A stretch of 64,000 nucleotides of DNA from Methanomassiliicoccales archaeon UBA280. GTDB taxonomy: Archaea; Thermoplasmatota; Thermoplasmata; SG8-5. Position 1 is the first letter of the stretch. Every line of letters starts with the position of its first letter. Where the stretch lies: positions 1 through 64,000 of the forward strand of contig DAKD01000002.1 in assembly GCA_002499085.1 (NCBI GenBank). The letters run 5' to 3'. A program made the position numbers and the translations under genes. The notes below the pieces were generated by a model, which was not told the origin of the DNA, searched no databases, and saw only the letters and a program-made list of their open reading frames with translations. Positions 40,903-50,222 of this stretch are shown in pieces.

Positions 40903-42798
40903 ATGAAAGCGCTCTTCATCCACGCTGATTTCATAGAATACGAGGCCAGGAAGAAGACCAAGCTGGCAGAGAGCGTGAGCCCTGAGAGGATGAAGAACAG
41001 GGTCGAGGAAGTGCTTGTCGCATTCATCAGCTTCGAGAAGAGGGACGAGGGCAAGGAGCGCGATTCGGCAAAGGCGCTTGCAGCCAATGTCGAGGAGATT
41101 GCCGGCAAGGTGGAGACCAAGAGGGTCGTCCTGTACCCGTATGCCCATCTCAGCCCCTCGCTGGGCAAGCCCGAGTCCGGCATAGAGATCCTTCATGCGG
41201 CCGAGGCATTGCTTGCCGAATCCGGCTATGAAGTTCATGCTTCGCCTTTCGGCTGGTACAAGTCGTTCAATATCTCGTGCAAAGGCCATCCCCTGAGCGA
41301 GCTTTCCAGGGAGATTATGGCCGGCGAACCCGAAAAGAAGGAGGGAAAGGAGGAAGTATCCGAGGCCGTGAAGGCCGAGGAGAAGATGCGCTCGACCTGG
41401 TTCGTGCTCGGCGTTGACGGAAAGGAGCATCCCCTGAAGCTTGACGATAACACGGTGAAAGGATACGAGTTCGGCAGCAATGAGAACCTGAAAAAATTCT
41501 GCCAGTACGAGATGGCCAAGAGCCGCGTGAGCAAGGAGGAGCCCCCGCACATAGACCTCATGAGGCGGCTGGAGCTTGTGGATTACGAGCCGGGCTCGGA
41601 CCCGGGCAACTTCCGGTATTACCCGAAAGGCAGGCTCGTCAAGTCCCTACTGGAGAGATATGTGAGCGAGCAAGTTAAGCGCACAGGCGGGATGGAGATA
41701 GAGTCCCCGATCATGTACGATTACGAGCATCCCAGCCTGAAGAGCTACATGAACAGGTTCCCCGCGCGCCAGTATACTATCCAGACGCCGGACAAGAAGG
41801 TGTTCCTCAGATTCGCAGCCTGTTTCGGCCAGTTCCTGATGATGCATGACGCCACCGTATCCTACAAGAACCTGCCTGTGCGGCTGTACGAGCTCACAAG
41901 GTACTCGTTCAGGGTGGAGCAGAGAGGAGAGCTGGCCGGGCTCAGGAGGCTGAGGACATTCACAATGCCTGACTGCCATTCCTTCTGCGCTGACCTGCCC
42001 ATGGCCAAAGCCGAAATCGAGGACAGGTTCGAGCTGTCCAGGCATGTGCTCTCCGAGATCGGTTACGATATACCCAAGGACCTGGAGTTCGCAATCCGCA
42101 TTACCAAGGACTTCTACGAGCAGAACAAGGATTTCATAGTCGGCCTGGTGAGGAGATGGAACAGACCCGCTCTTGTTGAGATGTGGTCTGAGCGGTTCTT
42201 CTACTTCGTTTTCAAGTACGAGTGGAACTTCGTGGACTCCCTGGACAAGGCCAGCGCCCTGAACACGGACCAGATCGACGTCGAGAACGCGGAGCGGTAC
42301 GGCATGACATTCGTGGGCAGCGACGGCGAGAGACACTTCCCGCTCATCCTGCATCAGTCGACATCCGGCGCAATCGAGCGGCTGATTTACTCCCAGCTGG
42401 AGATGGCCAGCATGCGCTCCAAGCAGGGCCTGAAGCCGTCACTGCCGTTCTGGCTCGCCCCCACGCAGGTGAGGCTGCTGCCTGTCAAGGACGAATTTGT
42501 TGAGGACTGTCTGGCTCTCTCATCCAAGCTCCCGGGAAGGGTGGATGTCGACGACAGGGACATCACCGTCGGGAAGAAGATACGTGACGCAGAAAGGGAG
42601 TGGGTGCCGATCATCATAGTGTTCGGGGACCAGGAAAAATCCTCGGGCCAGTTCAAGGCCAGGGTGCGCGGGGAAGAGGAGGCGGCCATGACCGCCGACA
42701 GCCTTTCCCGCACTGTCAAGGACCTCCAGAGAGACATGCCGTTCGAGCCGCTGCCCCTGCCGGCGAGGATGAGCAAGAGAATCATTTTCAGGGGTTAG
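40903..42798 (+). CDS. thrS: Threonyl-tRNA synthetase, archaeal type
   Basis: 631 residues. The N-terminal 145 residues (MKALFIHADFIEYEARKKTKLAES...YPYAHLS...FGWYKSFNISCKGHPLSE) are the archaeal D-aminoacyl-tRNA deacylase-like editing domain that clears Ser-tRNA-Thr. A class II core follows (FRFRVEQ-like YSFRVEQRGELAGLRRLRTFTMPDCHSFC; GAIERLIYSQLEMA). A C-terminal anticodon-binding domain (PFWLAPTQVRLLPV) completes it. ATG 40903 is about 28 nt after a TATA-like ACTTATAC, so the message is probably leaderless. It is followed five bases later by the ABC-F gene, suggesting one operon. Confidence 0.96.
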   Translation: MKALFIHADFIEYEARKKTKLAESVSPERMKNRVEEVLVAFISFEKRDEGKERDSAKALAANVEEIAGKVETKRVVLYPYAHLSPSLGKPESGIEILHAAEALLAESGYEVHASPFGWYKSFNISCKGHPLSELSREIMAGEPEKKEGKEEVSEAVKAEEKMRSTWFVLGVDGKEHPLKLDDNTVKGYEFGSNENLKKFCQYEMAKSRVSKEEPPHIDLMRRLELVDYEPGSDPGNFRYYPKGRLVKSLLERYVSEQVKRTGGMEIESPIMYDYEHPSLKSYMNRFPARQYTIQTPDKKVFLRFAACFGQFLMMHDATVSYKNLPVRLYELTRYSFRVEQRGELAGLRRLRTFTMPDCHSFCADLPMAKAEIEDRFELSRHVLSEIGYDIPKDLEFAIRITKDFYEQNKDFIVGLVRRWNRPALVEMWSERFFYFVFKYEWNFVDSLDKASALNTDQIDVENAERYGMTFVGSDGERHFPLILHQSTSGAIERLIYSQLEMASMRSKQGLKPSLPFWLAPTQVRLLPVKDEFVEDCLALSSKLPGRVDVDDRDITVGKKIRDAEREWVPIIIVFGDQEKSSGQFKARVRGEEEAAMTADSLSRTVKDLQRDMPFEPLPLPARMSKRIIFRG

Positions 42799-42803
42799 GC
42801 GGA

Positions 42804-44603
42804 ATGTCCGCCCTGTCGGTGCACTCGGTCTCGAAAGCATTCGGCCCGCAGCATGTCCTGAGGGACGTGAGCTTCGAGGTTCTGGAAGGCCAGAAGGTCG
42901 GCCTGGTGGGACAGAACGGCACCGGAAAGAGCACTCTTCTAAACATCATCTTCGGGCTCGAGAAACAGGACCTGGGAGAGGTCAGGATATCCAAAGAGGT
43001 CACGATGGGCTACATGACGCAGGAGAGCGGCCTTGACCCGGAAATCTCTCTGCTGGACGCAGTGTCCGCGCCTACCGGGAAGCTCGGCTCGCTCGCCAAG
43101 CGCATCACATACCTCGAGAAGAAGATCGTCCTGCCCCTGGAACCCGGGGAGATGGAGATTGCCTCCAGGGAATATGCCCTGGCGCTGGAGGAATTTGCCT
43201 CGTCGGGAGGCTACGGGCACCCTGCAAAGGCAGAAGATGTGCTGGAGCGTCTCGGCCTGGAGAAGAGAACCTACAACACCAAGGTCGGGGATCTGAGCGG
43301 GGGCGAGCGCACGAAAGCCCGCCTGGCGAGGATCGTGATGGAGGCGGAGGACGCGGACCTTCTCATCCTGGACGAGCCCACAAATCATCTGGACATCGAG
43401 ACGACCGTGTGGCTGGAGGATTACCTTGCGGCTTACAGGGGTTCGGCGCTGATCGTTTCGCATGACAGGTATCTCCTGGACAAGCTTGTGACAAGGGTTG
43501 TCGAGATCGAGGATTCCCGGTCCACGTCGTACTCGGGAAATTACACGCAATTCCTGGAGAAGAAGGCCCTGGAGCTGGAGAACCAGTCCAAGCGTTACTC
43601 CAAACAGCAGAAGGAGATAGGGCGCCAGCAGGAGATGATCGAGTTCATGCACCGCGTGTACTCTTTCAGCAGCCTGCACAAGACCCAGCAGAAGAAGCTC
43701 GACAGGATGGAAAATATTGCCAAGCCCGAGGATCATGTCAGGGAACTGGGCATTGACTTCGGCAGCGCCGAAAAGTCCGGGAAGGACACGCTGGACGCCA
43801 TCGATGTGACGAAGAAGTTCGGCCAGATCCCAATCATCGGCAGGTGCGACTTCAGGATCGAGAAGGGCGAGAAAGTGGGTCTCATCGGCTCCAACGGCTC
43901 CGGTAAAACAACCCTGGTCAGGATGATAATGGGCGAGGAGAAACCCACGTCCGGCACCGTGAAGATCAGCAAGGGCGTGACAATCGGCTATTACTCCCAG
44001 GAACAGGACGGCCTCGTCAAGGACAATTCCGTGGTGAACGAGATGCGCAAGCATAAAAAGGACGCGGGCGAGGAATGGGTGCGCAATTTCCTGGCAAGGT
44101 TCTTCTTCAGCGGCGAGAGCGTGCACAAGAAGGTGTTCCAGTTGAGCGGCGGCGAGCGGGCTAGGCTTGCCCTGGCAAAACTGCTGATATCGCCACAAAA
44201 TTTCCTCATCCTGGACGAGCCGACGAATTACCTGGACATATATGCGAAGGCTTCTGTGGAACAGGCCCTGGCGGACTACCAGGGCACCGTGCTGGTGATA
44301 TCGCATGACAGGGCCATGCTGGACGCCGTGGCGACCAGGATTTTCGAGATCAGGGACGGGGCGCTCAGGACATACACGGGAAACTATTCGGACTACGTCA
44401 GGGCCAGAGGAAAGACAGGGCTGTCGAGCGGCGGCGAGGTGTACGAGGTGACGAAGAAATACACCGACTGGAGCACGGGAAGGAAGTATACCCAGGGCCA
44501 GGTGCTCAAGATCAGCGGCGCTGAGCTGGAAGGGCATAAATGGGCCATTGACAACGGGTTCCTGGCGAAGCGCGGCGCCGACTCAAAGAGGAAAAAAACA
44601 TAA
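42804..44603 (+). CDS. ABC-F family dual ATPase
   Basis: 599 residues with two ABC cassettes and no TM segments. The first has GQNGTGKST, LSGGERTKARLARI and LLILDEPTNHLDIE; the second has GSNGSGKTT, LSGGERARLALAKL and FLILDEPTNYLDIY. A charged helical linker (LENQSKRYSKQQKEIGRQQEMIEFMHRVYSF) lies between them, as in ribosome-acting ABC-F proteins. The last 60 residues are a basic tail beyond the second cassette. It likely works on the ribosome; specificity is unknown. It lies directly downstream of thrS with a GGCGGA site before the ATG. Confidence 0.92.
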   Translation: MSALSVHSVSKAFGPQHVLRDVSFEVLEGQKVGLVGQNGTGKSTLLNIIFGLEKQDLGEVRISKEVTMGYMTQESGLDPEISLLDAVSAPTGKLGSLAKRITYLEKKIVLPLEPGEMEIASREYALALEEFASSGGYGHPAKAEDVLERLGLEKRTYNTKVGDLSGGERTKARLARIVMEAEDADLLILDEPTNHLDIETTVWLEDYLAAYRGSALIVSHDRYLLDKLVTRVVEIEDSRSTSYSGNYTQFLEKKALELENQSKRYSKQQKEIGRQQEMIEFMHRVYSFSSLHKTQQKKLDRMENIAKPEDHVRELGIDFGSAEKSGKDTLDAIDVTKKFGQIPIIGRCDFRIEKGEKVGLIGSNGSGKTTLVRMIMGEEKPTSGTVKISKGVTIGYYSQEQDGLVKDNSVVNEMRKHKKDAGEEWVRNFLARFFFSGESVHKKVFQLSGGERARLALAKLLISPQNFLILDEPTNYLDIYAKASVEQALADYQGTVLVISHDRAMLDAVATRIFEIRDGALRTYTGNYSDYVRARGKTGLSSGGEVYEVTKKYTDWSTGRKYTQGQVLKISGAELEGHKWAIDNGFLAKRGADSKRKKT

Positions 44604-44626
44604 CCCCCTGCCCTTATGCGGACCGC

Positions 44627-45094
44627 ATGACAGTGCCCCGCACAAGGCCGTCCACGGACGAGTACTTCATGCAGATGGCTCATCTCATCTCGACCCGCTC
44701 CACATGCCTCAGGCGCAAGGTCGGGGCTGTGATTGTAAAGGACAAGCGCGTGCTCACGACAGGCTACAACGGCGCCCCAAAGGGGATAGAGCACTGCGAG
44801 ACTGCGGGCTGCATACGGCAGCAGATGAACGTGCCCAGCGGGGAGCGCCACGAGCTGTGCCGGGGCGTGCATGCCGAGCAGAACGCCATCATCCAGGCCG
44901 CGGTGTTCGGCGTGGGGATCGGCGGCGCCACAATTTTTATCACCAATTACCCATGCAGCGTCTGCGCCAAGATGATGCTCAACGCGGGCATTGTGGAGGT
45001 CGTTTACGACGGCGAGTACAAGGACGACCTGGCCACCAAGCTCCTGGCCGAAGGTAAAATCAGGGTAAGGAATTTCCCGCACTGCAGGGAATAA
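44627..45094 (+). CDS. dCMP/cytidine deaminase-family protein
   Basis: 155 residues. It has the zinc deaminase motifs HAEQNAI (VHAEQNAIIQAA) and PCSVCAKMM. The flanking RRKVGAVIV, GYNGAPKGIEHC and HELCRG pattern is typical of dCMP deaminases, which supply dUMP for thymidylate synthesis. An extra CETAGCIRQQ segment resembles the second zinc site of such enzymes. It begins 23 bases after the ABC-F gene and probably belongs to the thrS unit. It converges on the rhomboid gene. Confidence 0.9.
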   Translation: MTVPRTRPSTDEYFMQMAHLISTRSTCLRRKVGAVIVKDKRVLTTGYNGAPKGIEHCETAGCIRQQMNVPSGERHELCRGVHAEQNAIIQAAVFGVGIGGATIFITNYPCSVCAKMMLNAGIVEVVYDGEYKDDLATKLLAEGKIRVRNFPHCRE

Positions 45095-45095
45095 T

Positions 45096-45773
45096 TCAGT
45101 ATCCTGTTTGGAATCCATAGCTGACACTGTAACTCTGCCTCTTGGCAATGAGCTTCTTGATGTAGAATGCGAATGCCACGCCGACCAGGGCGCCCGCAAG
45201 GTGGGCGGAGTGCGCCACGCTGTCGTTCGAGTTCATCAGTACTATGTCAATGGCCGCGTACAGGAGCAGGGCATGGAATATCCTGAGGGGAAGGAAGAAG
45301 AACAGGTAGACGCGTATGTGGGGGGCAAGTATTGCGAGGCATGCGAACACGCCGTATATCGCGCCGCTCGCGCCGATCGCGGGTATGTCTGAACCCGTTG
45401 CCATGCAGAATACCACGTAACCGGCGTTTCCAGCCACACCGGCAATCAGGTACAGGCTCAGGAACCGCCAGCTGCCTATCATCTTTTCGAGGGTAACGCC
45501 GAACATGAACAGCATGAACATGTTGAAGAACAGGTGGTAAGGGTCTATATGCATGAACGCGCTGGTCACGAACATCCAGGGCATGGGCCATTCCGGCCAC
45601 ATTGCCATGAGCGTCAGCGATTCCAGGTCAATTTGAGCCCAAATGAATACAATGATGCATAGAGCAATTATGCTGTAAACGACGATATTGGGTTTGATAA
45701 TGCCGCCCCACAATGAGTCGTCCCTCCGAGGCCTTGCCTGATAAACGCCGTTGTGCTGATCGAACTGATTCAT
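45096..45773 (-). CDS. Rhomboid-family intramembrane serine protease
   Basis: 225 residues with six or more TM helices. The catalytic Ser lies in GASGAIYGV and the His in AHSAHLAGALVG; other family marks are TSAFMHIDPYHLFFNMFMLFMFG with its HxxxN. It cleaves substrates within the membrane. I chose ATG 45773 (GGGGTG four bases before) over TTG 45785. A TATA-like TTTATAATC on the minus strand (about 45795-45803) precedes it. The first 30 residues are soluble and polar. Confidence 0.92.
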   Translation of the reverse strand: MNQFDQHNGVYQARPRRDDSLWGGIIKPNIVVYSIIALCIIVFIWAQIDLESLTLMAMWPEWPMPWMFVTSAFMHIDPYHLFFNMFMLFMFGVTLEKMIGSWRFLSLYLIAGVAGNAGYVVFCMATGSDIPAIGASGAIYGVFACLAILAPHIRVYLFFFLPLRIFHALLLYAAIDIVLMNSNDSVAHSAHLAGALVGVAFAFYIKKLIAKRQSYSVSYGFQTGY

Positions 45774-45862
45774 CGGACACCCCAATCCGTGAAAGATTAT
45801 AAATATTCATAAATTCTATATACATATGTTCGGGCCCGGCAGCGGGCGAGGAGGCAACGGAC

Positions 45863-46123
45863 GTGGGCAATATAATGAAATTCGGATTGGAGAGGCTGGA
45901 GCAGAGGCGTTTCGAGTTGAAGCTCGATTGCCCGAACTGCGGCTCGGCCAGAATAATTTTTTCCGCGGGTAACGGCCGGGGCCACCCGGAGGATGTGGCA
46001 TGCCCCAAATGCGGCATGCGAGTGATCCTTGACGGCCTGAGCGTCACGGTCGTGAACGAGAACGGAGCAGAAACCGTCCCGCCCGATGCGCCTCCGGCCC
46101 AAAGCAAAGGGTCGATACTCTAA
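45863..46123 (+). CDS. Small zinc-ribbon protein
   Basis: 86 residues. One zinc ribbon, CPNCGSARIIF...CPKCGMRVILDG, is preceded by a short charged helix and followed by a flexible tail. GTG 45863 is chosen because a strong GAGGAGG site (45848-45854) lies eight bases upstream; ATG 45875 is an alternative. Function is unknown, possibly RNA- or transcription-related. It lies 25 bases upstream of the tRNA methyltransferase gene. Confidence 0.7.
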   Translation: MGNIMKFGLERLEQRRFELKLDCPNCGSARIIFSAGNGRGHPEDVACPKCGMRVILDGLSVTVVNENGAETVPPDAPPAQSKGSIL

Positions 46124-46148
46124 AATCCCTTAGCACATTGTCCGGGGC

Positions 46149-47135
46149 ATGCGTCATCTGATAGAGCTTTCGGGCGAATGCATTGAGCTGGCCAGGGCAG
46201 AGGCTGTCTCTGTTTGCCGCGTTTCTCCCGATTCTGTGTGCAATGACGGACGCGCGTTGATGGTTGAAACCGACATGGAACCTGCGGCCGCTGCGAAACG
46301 GCTGGGCCTTGCATGGTCAGTGAGCGAGCACCTTTTCTCCTGCGGAGCCGGGGAAGTCGATTCATGCCTGGATGCGGCAGAGCTCCCTGGAAGGACATTC
46401 AGGGTGAGGGTTGGGAGGCTGGACAGGCGCCACACCCCAGAGAGCGGCGCGGCAATGGCGAAGCATGCGGGCAGGATTCTGTCATCCAGATACAGAGTGG
46501 ACCTGAAAAATCCGGATGTGGACGTCAGGATCCTGATGGCGGAGGAGATCCATGCAGGCATTCTCATCGCCTCGGTGGACAGGGCCGCGCTCGAGGCCAG
46601 GAAGGCCGAGAACAGGCCTTTCAAACATCCAATCTCGCTGCACCCGAAGCTTGCCAGGGCATTGGTCAACCTCGCCGGAATACGGGAGGGCGGGACGCTG
46701 CTGGACCCGTTCTGCGGCACAGGCGGGATACTCCTGGAGGCCGGGCTGATGGGCTGCAGGGCTGTGGGCGGGGACATTGACCCCAGGATGGTCAATGGGA
46801 GCATTCTGAACCTTGAACATTACGGCATCGGGGGGGACATCAGGCAAACAGACATATCAGATTGGCCGAAAATCCATGCACCCGTGGATGCGATAGCCAC
46901 TGACCCGCCGTACGGGCGCTCCGCCAGCACAGCGAAGGAGCCTGTTGGGTCGCTTTACAGGAGGGCGTTCGCGGCCTGCCGCCAGATTCTGGCGCCGGGC
47001 GGGAAATTGGCCATTGTCCTCCCTGCGGAGAAATACACACTGCTGGCGGAGGGATTCATGCTCGAGGCCATGTATCCCGTGAGGGTGCACAGGTCGCTGA
47101 CAAGGTACTTCTGTGTCTTCAGGGTGGCCGCCTGA
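46149..47135 (+). CDS. tRNA guanosine-10 N2-methyltransferase (Trm-G10 type)
   Basis: 328 residues. The N-terminal half is a THUMP-like tRNA-binding region. The C-terminal half is a Rossmann methyltransferase with motif I LLDPFCGTGGILLEAGLMG near 195 and the amino-methylating motif IV DPPYGRS near 257. Archaeal Trm-G10 methylates G10 of tRNAs to m2G or m2,2G. It overlaps the convergent protease gene by 17 nt at its 3' end. Confidence 0.88.
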   Translation: MRHLIELSGECIELARAEAVSVCRVSPDSVCNDGRALMVETDMEPAAAAKRLGLAWSVSEHLFSCGAGEVDSCLDAAELPGRTFRVRVGRLDRRHTPESGAAMAKHAGRILSSRYRVDLKNPDVDVRILMAEEIHAGILIASVDRAALEARKAENRPFKHPISLHPKLARALVNLAGIREGGTLLDPFCGTGGILLEAGLMGCRAVGGDIDPRMVNGSILNLEHYGIGGDIRQTDISDWPKIHAPVDAIATDPPYGRSASTAKEPVGSLYRRAFAACRQILAPGGKLAIVLPAEKYTLLAEGFMLEAMYPVRVHRSLTRYFCVFRVAA

Positions 47136-48678
47136 AGTTGACTGCGAGCGTCATGCCGTGCTCTTCGGCATGTGCTGTGTCGCGAATGTTTGGCCAGTCA
47201 TATGCAGTTTCTTGGAGATGCACCGTTACAGTGCAATTGCCCAGCACCGGGCTGAATGTCATGTTCATGCTCAGATGCAGGACCTCCTCGATCCCGAGGG
47301 ACCTGTCAAAATGATCGCTTGCATTTGAACTCGGCTCGCCGAAAACATATATCCAGGCAGTGATATTCTGAGGCTCGGACGAATTCGATGAGGCGCTGAT
47401 TTCAAAGGCGAGGTCGAGCGGCATGTTCCCGTTGTTCACAATCCTGAAGGGGTAGCTTGTGTTCTGCCAGGCCGCGGAGGTGAAGACTTCCATCGAGTGG
47501 CTGTGAGATGCGCTCTCCTGGGTCCCGTCAGCGCGCTGGAACGCGAAGTCGTAGTTCACGGGTTCCTGCGATATCGGCACGGGGACGAAGCAGAGTACCA
47601 GCATGAGCGCGGCTGCAATGCCCACAACCTTCTTTCGGTTCTGCAAACTGGTTACGTCGTTGAGAGGCGGCGGATGCCTGAGGCCCATGAACATTATCAG
47701 GAGAGCGAAGAACAGCCAGCTGCTGCTGAACACCAGGCCCATGAACAGCATCAGGCCCATCGCGCCGTAGCTGGCCCACCTTGACCTGTCGCCGAGCAGG
47801 GCCCTGGAAATGTGGCCGCCGTCCAGCTGCCCCACGGGCAGGAGATTCAGGGCTGTGACAAAGAAGCCGACCCAGCCTGCGAAAGCCATGGGATGGATGC
47901 CTGTGCCTGCCGGGAGATTGAATGCCATCATGAAGGCCTCGAAAAGCACCGATGTGCCTATGAGCATTGTTCCGCCGGGTATTGTCTCGCCCTCGACGGC
48001 CACGGGCATGTCCCCGGAAAGGACCAGCCCCATGCAGAGCACGGGTATTGCCACGATGAAGCCGGCTATCGGCCCCGCGAAGCCTATGTCCAGAAGGGCT
48101 TTCTTGCTGGGTATGGGCTCGCGAATGGAAATGAAAGCGCCCATTGTGCCGAGTATGAACGGCGCCGGAATGAAGAACGGGAGGGAGGCTGCAACCGCAT
48201 GCCTTTTCGCGGCGAAGTAATGGGCCATCTCATGAATGCCGAGAATGAGCATGAGGGGCAATGCGAAATACAGGGCCCCGTTGAGGAGATTGTGCCCCTC
48301 GAACATGCCGCCGCCGAATGCCGAGGCCCAGAGCGCCGCACCGGCAATGACCGTGCTGGCTATGGTGACAATGAGCAGAATGAGATTGAGCCACGGCCCC
48401 CTGAACTTCTCGGGCGGCCTTTTGACCACGTGAATGAGGTATTCGCCGCCCTCTTCAGATATCATGGGAATGTAACCCAGCGCCTTCATCTCCTTCCTGA
48501 GCGCCTCGAAATTTGATTCGAGCGAGCCTGTGTCGACATTGCATTTCATCGAGACCATGTCGAAATGCATCTGGGTGCTGTAGATGGGAAAATACTTGGC
48601 GACAGCACCCGTGATCTTCTCAATGTCAGTGAACACAGTCCCCGGAACATCGGGGGGTTGGGAATACCAGTTAGCCAT
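47119..48678 (-). CDS. Site-2 protease-like (M50) membrane metalloprotease
   Basis: 519 residues from ATG 48678; the ORF extends upstream but is not protein-like. A soluble N-terminal domain of about 110 residues is followed by TM helices carrying the zinc motif HEMAH and the third ligand in NLLPVGQLDGGHIS. After the last TM (near 335) comes a C-terminal, N-glycosylation-rich beta domain that would lie outside the cell. Such proteases perform regulated intramembrane cleavage; the substrate is unknown. Confidence 0.9.
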   Translation of the reverse strand: MANWYSQPPDVPGTVFTDIEKITGAVAKYFPIYSTQMHFDMVSMKCNVDTGSLESNFEALRKEMKALGYIPMISEEGGEYLIHVVKRPPEKFRGPWLNLILLIVTIASTVIAGAALWASAFGGGMFEGHNLLNGALYFALPLMLILGIHEMAHYFAAKRHAVAASLPFFIPAPFILGTMGAFISIREPIPSKKALLDIGFAGPIAGFIVAIPVLCMGLVLSGDMPVAVEGETIPGGTMLIGTSVLFEAFMMAFNLPAGTGIHPMAFAGWVGFFVTALNLLPVGQLDGGHISRALLGDRSRWASYGAMGLMLFMGLVFSSSWLFFALLIMFMGLRHPPPLNDVTSLQNRKKVVGIAAALMLVLCFVPVPISQEPVNYDFAFQRADGTQESASHSHSMEVFTSAAWQNTSYPFRIVNNGNMPLDLAFEISASSNSSEPQNITAWIYVFGEPSSNASDHFDRSLGIEEVLHLSMNMTFSPVLGNCTVTVHLQETAYDWPNIRDTAHAEEHGMTLAVNFRRPP

Positions 48679-48791
48679 CAAACATAGTATTCTGGAGGTG
48701 CATATTAATATTTGTGCCTGTAATCTCTTCGCCCGCAGATGCCGATTACGGGCGGGGAGTTGAATGTCTTTGTTGTTACATGCCCATTCAT

Positions 48792-48860
48792 GGCGAACGC
48801 TTTTATTTTCCATCCAAAGTCCTACGGGACATTTGGAACGATTCGGTTCCCGCTTTCACC
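48792..48860 (+). repeat. Covarying hairpin repeat, copy 1 (long form)
   Basis: The ends GGCGAACGC and GCTTTCACC pair with the family C/A mismatch plus one more. Inner hairpins are centred on GTCCTACGGGAC and GGAACGATTCGGTTCC. It is preceded by CATG. Confidence 0.75.
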
Positions 48861-48926
48861 AATTGATGCCAGAACATTGCGAGCCATATGGTGCTGGATT
48901 CATTGAAAAACTGCTCCCGCACCATC

Positions 48927-48993
48927 GGCGAATCCTCTTTTCTCCATCCCAAGTCCTTCGGACGTTGGGAACGATTCGGTTCTCGGATTCACC
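48927..48993 (+). repeat. Covarying hairpin repeat, copy 2 (long form)
   Basis: The ends GGCGAATCC and GGATTCACC pair at all but the third position. Inner hairpins are GTCCTTCGGAC and GGAACGATTCGGTTC. It is a direct repeat of copy 1, which lies 66 bp upstream. Confidence 0.75.
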
Positions 48994-49007
48994 TTGAAAA
49001 AAGAAAA

Positions 49008-49127
49008 TCATTGGAATTTTTCCTTGTGTTTCTGATATTGGTTCTCAGTCATCCGACCCTTCCCGCAGGCCTTCTCGATTCGGACCAGCATCTCCTCCTT
49101 GGTGAGCTTGGGCTTCGGGGAATGCCG
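49008..49127 (-). pseudogene. Possible C-terminal remnant of a lost gene
   Basis: An open stretch of 39 codons reads RHSPKPKLTKEEMLV, then RIEKACGKGRMTENQ, then YQKHKEKFQ and a stop. This is a plausible charged helical C-terminus with codon use like neighbouring genes. An in-frame stop lies immediately upstream (49128-49130) and there is no start with a ribosome site, so it is probably the tail of a decayed gene. Confidence 0.35.
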
Positions 49128-49277
49128 TCACTGGGGGGCCCTCGCCCCCTGCCCCCCTGGGCTTTCGGGGAGAGATTGTGGACTGCACAATGTTACTGGC
49201 CTGAAGGCCGGGGCTGCCCGGCCCAATGACGTTCCCATGGGTCGGAACCTAATTTAACAGTGAGGAGTTCCGACCGG

Positions 49278-50222
49278 TCAGGCCTGCAACCGCCACACAA
49301 CCCCGGGGTGCTTGTTGAGGTCCGTGGTCAAGGATTCTGCTCCGAACAGCATCTCCTGGTCAAATTTCCTTTCATCATAGAAAATGTCGAGGAACTCAGC
49401 CTCGGAGTCCGTGAATTTCATTATGCGTTCTGCAATGTCCAGGCAGGCTCCCCGGATTTCGCTCAGGTCCACCTCGTATTCCCTCTTTCTGAGCATCGGC
49501 ACCAGATGCCTCCTGATGTCCTGCCGGGTGACCGCCTCTATCTTCCCGATGTCAATCTTTCTTACATCGTCCTTGGCTAGGCACAGGTAGAATATCGTGA
49601 GCTTCCTGTACAAATTCCAGTCGAAATGCTTTGCCGCGGACGAAAAGAGGTAGATGTCATAGAGGTCTCTGGGAGTCGCCCGGGTAATCAACGCTCTGGT
49701 CTTCTGCGCTATCAATTCCTCGTACTGGAATACTGGAACCGATACTGGCCCGATTGTCTCGAAGGGATGTTTGACCGCCTCGGCCACTATCGGCAGAACC
49801 GGGAGCCTTTCAAGGTAGTTCAACTCGACCTTGAGTCTGTCCCTGTTCCCGACACAGTTCGTGTAAAGGAGAATATTCTGCTCCTCAGCGTGAGAATCGA
49901 TAATCTCTTCCAGTTCGTATCCGAATTCCCTGAATATCCTGGGCATCATTTCTCCGATTGCTTTTCTGTCGTCCAGCATCGCTCCGCGGTCGACGCTTCC
50001 GACGTAATTGAAGTCGATGTCAACCGACAGCCTTCTTAATCCCAGGTGGATGAATTGAAGGGCGGTGCCGCCCTTGAGGGCAAGTTTCCCCTTGATGCCC
50101 GGTGCGGCGGTGATTGCCTTGAGAAGCTCCAGCAACCTGAAAACCTTTTCAAGGGTGTCCCTGGTGAAATCCGTCTCTGCAGCTATTCTTTCCAGGTATC
50201 TCCTGTCCGGCGCTCTAGGCAT
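49278..50222 (-). CDS. AbiEii/type IV toxin-family nucleotidyltransferase
   Basis: 314 residues. The nucleotidyltransferase core shows KGGTALQFIHLGLRRLSVDIDFNYVG (about 47-72, with the DxD of the active site) and, further on, YEELIAQKTRALITRATPRDLYDIYLF, the family-typical lysine and RDLYD block. AbiEii toxins transfer nucleotides to targets such as tRNA and act in abortive phage defence or plasmid addiction. Its start overlaps the end of the antitoxin gene by eight bases; a GGAGG site lies nine bases ahead. Confidence 0.88.
   Translation of the reverse strand: MPRAPDRRYLERIAAETDFTRDTLEKVFRLLELLKAITAAPGIKGKLALKGGTALQFIHLGLRRLSVDIDFNYVGSVDRGAMLDDRKAIGEMMPRIFREFGYELEEIIDSHAEEQNILLYTNCVGNRDRLKVELNYLERLPVLPIVAEAVKHPFETIGPVSVPVFQYEELIAQKTRALITRATPRDLYDIYLFSSAAKHFDWNLYRKLTIFYLCLAKDDVRKIDIGKIEAVTRQDIRRHLVPMLRKREYEVDLSEIRGACLDIAERIMKFTDSEAEFLDIFYDERKFDQEMLFGAESLTTDLNKHPGVVWRLQA

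Larger units (their letters stand above)
48679..49277. other. 599-bp intergenic region with hairpin repeats and a gene remnant
   Basis: It holds two long copies of the covarying hairpin family (48792-48860 and 48927-48993) and a 40-codon degenerate coding remnant on the minus strand (49008-49127). A G/C-homopolymer-rich stretch with complementary halves (GGGGGGCCC...GCCCCC, about 49133-49164) and a hairpin around GGCCTGAAGGCC (49199-49210) follow. No intact gene is supported. Confidence 0.6.

Noticed and set aside
42939..44537. 532-codon minus-strand open frame
   Set aside because: It is fully antisense to the ABC-F gene, whose motifs are complete. Composition (His/Leu/Gln-rich) is typical of antisense frames.
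47812..48516. Plus-strand frames inside the site-2 protease gene
   Set aside because: They run opposite clear TM helices and zinc motifs, with no start context.
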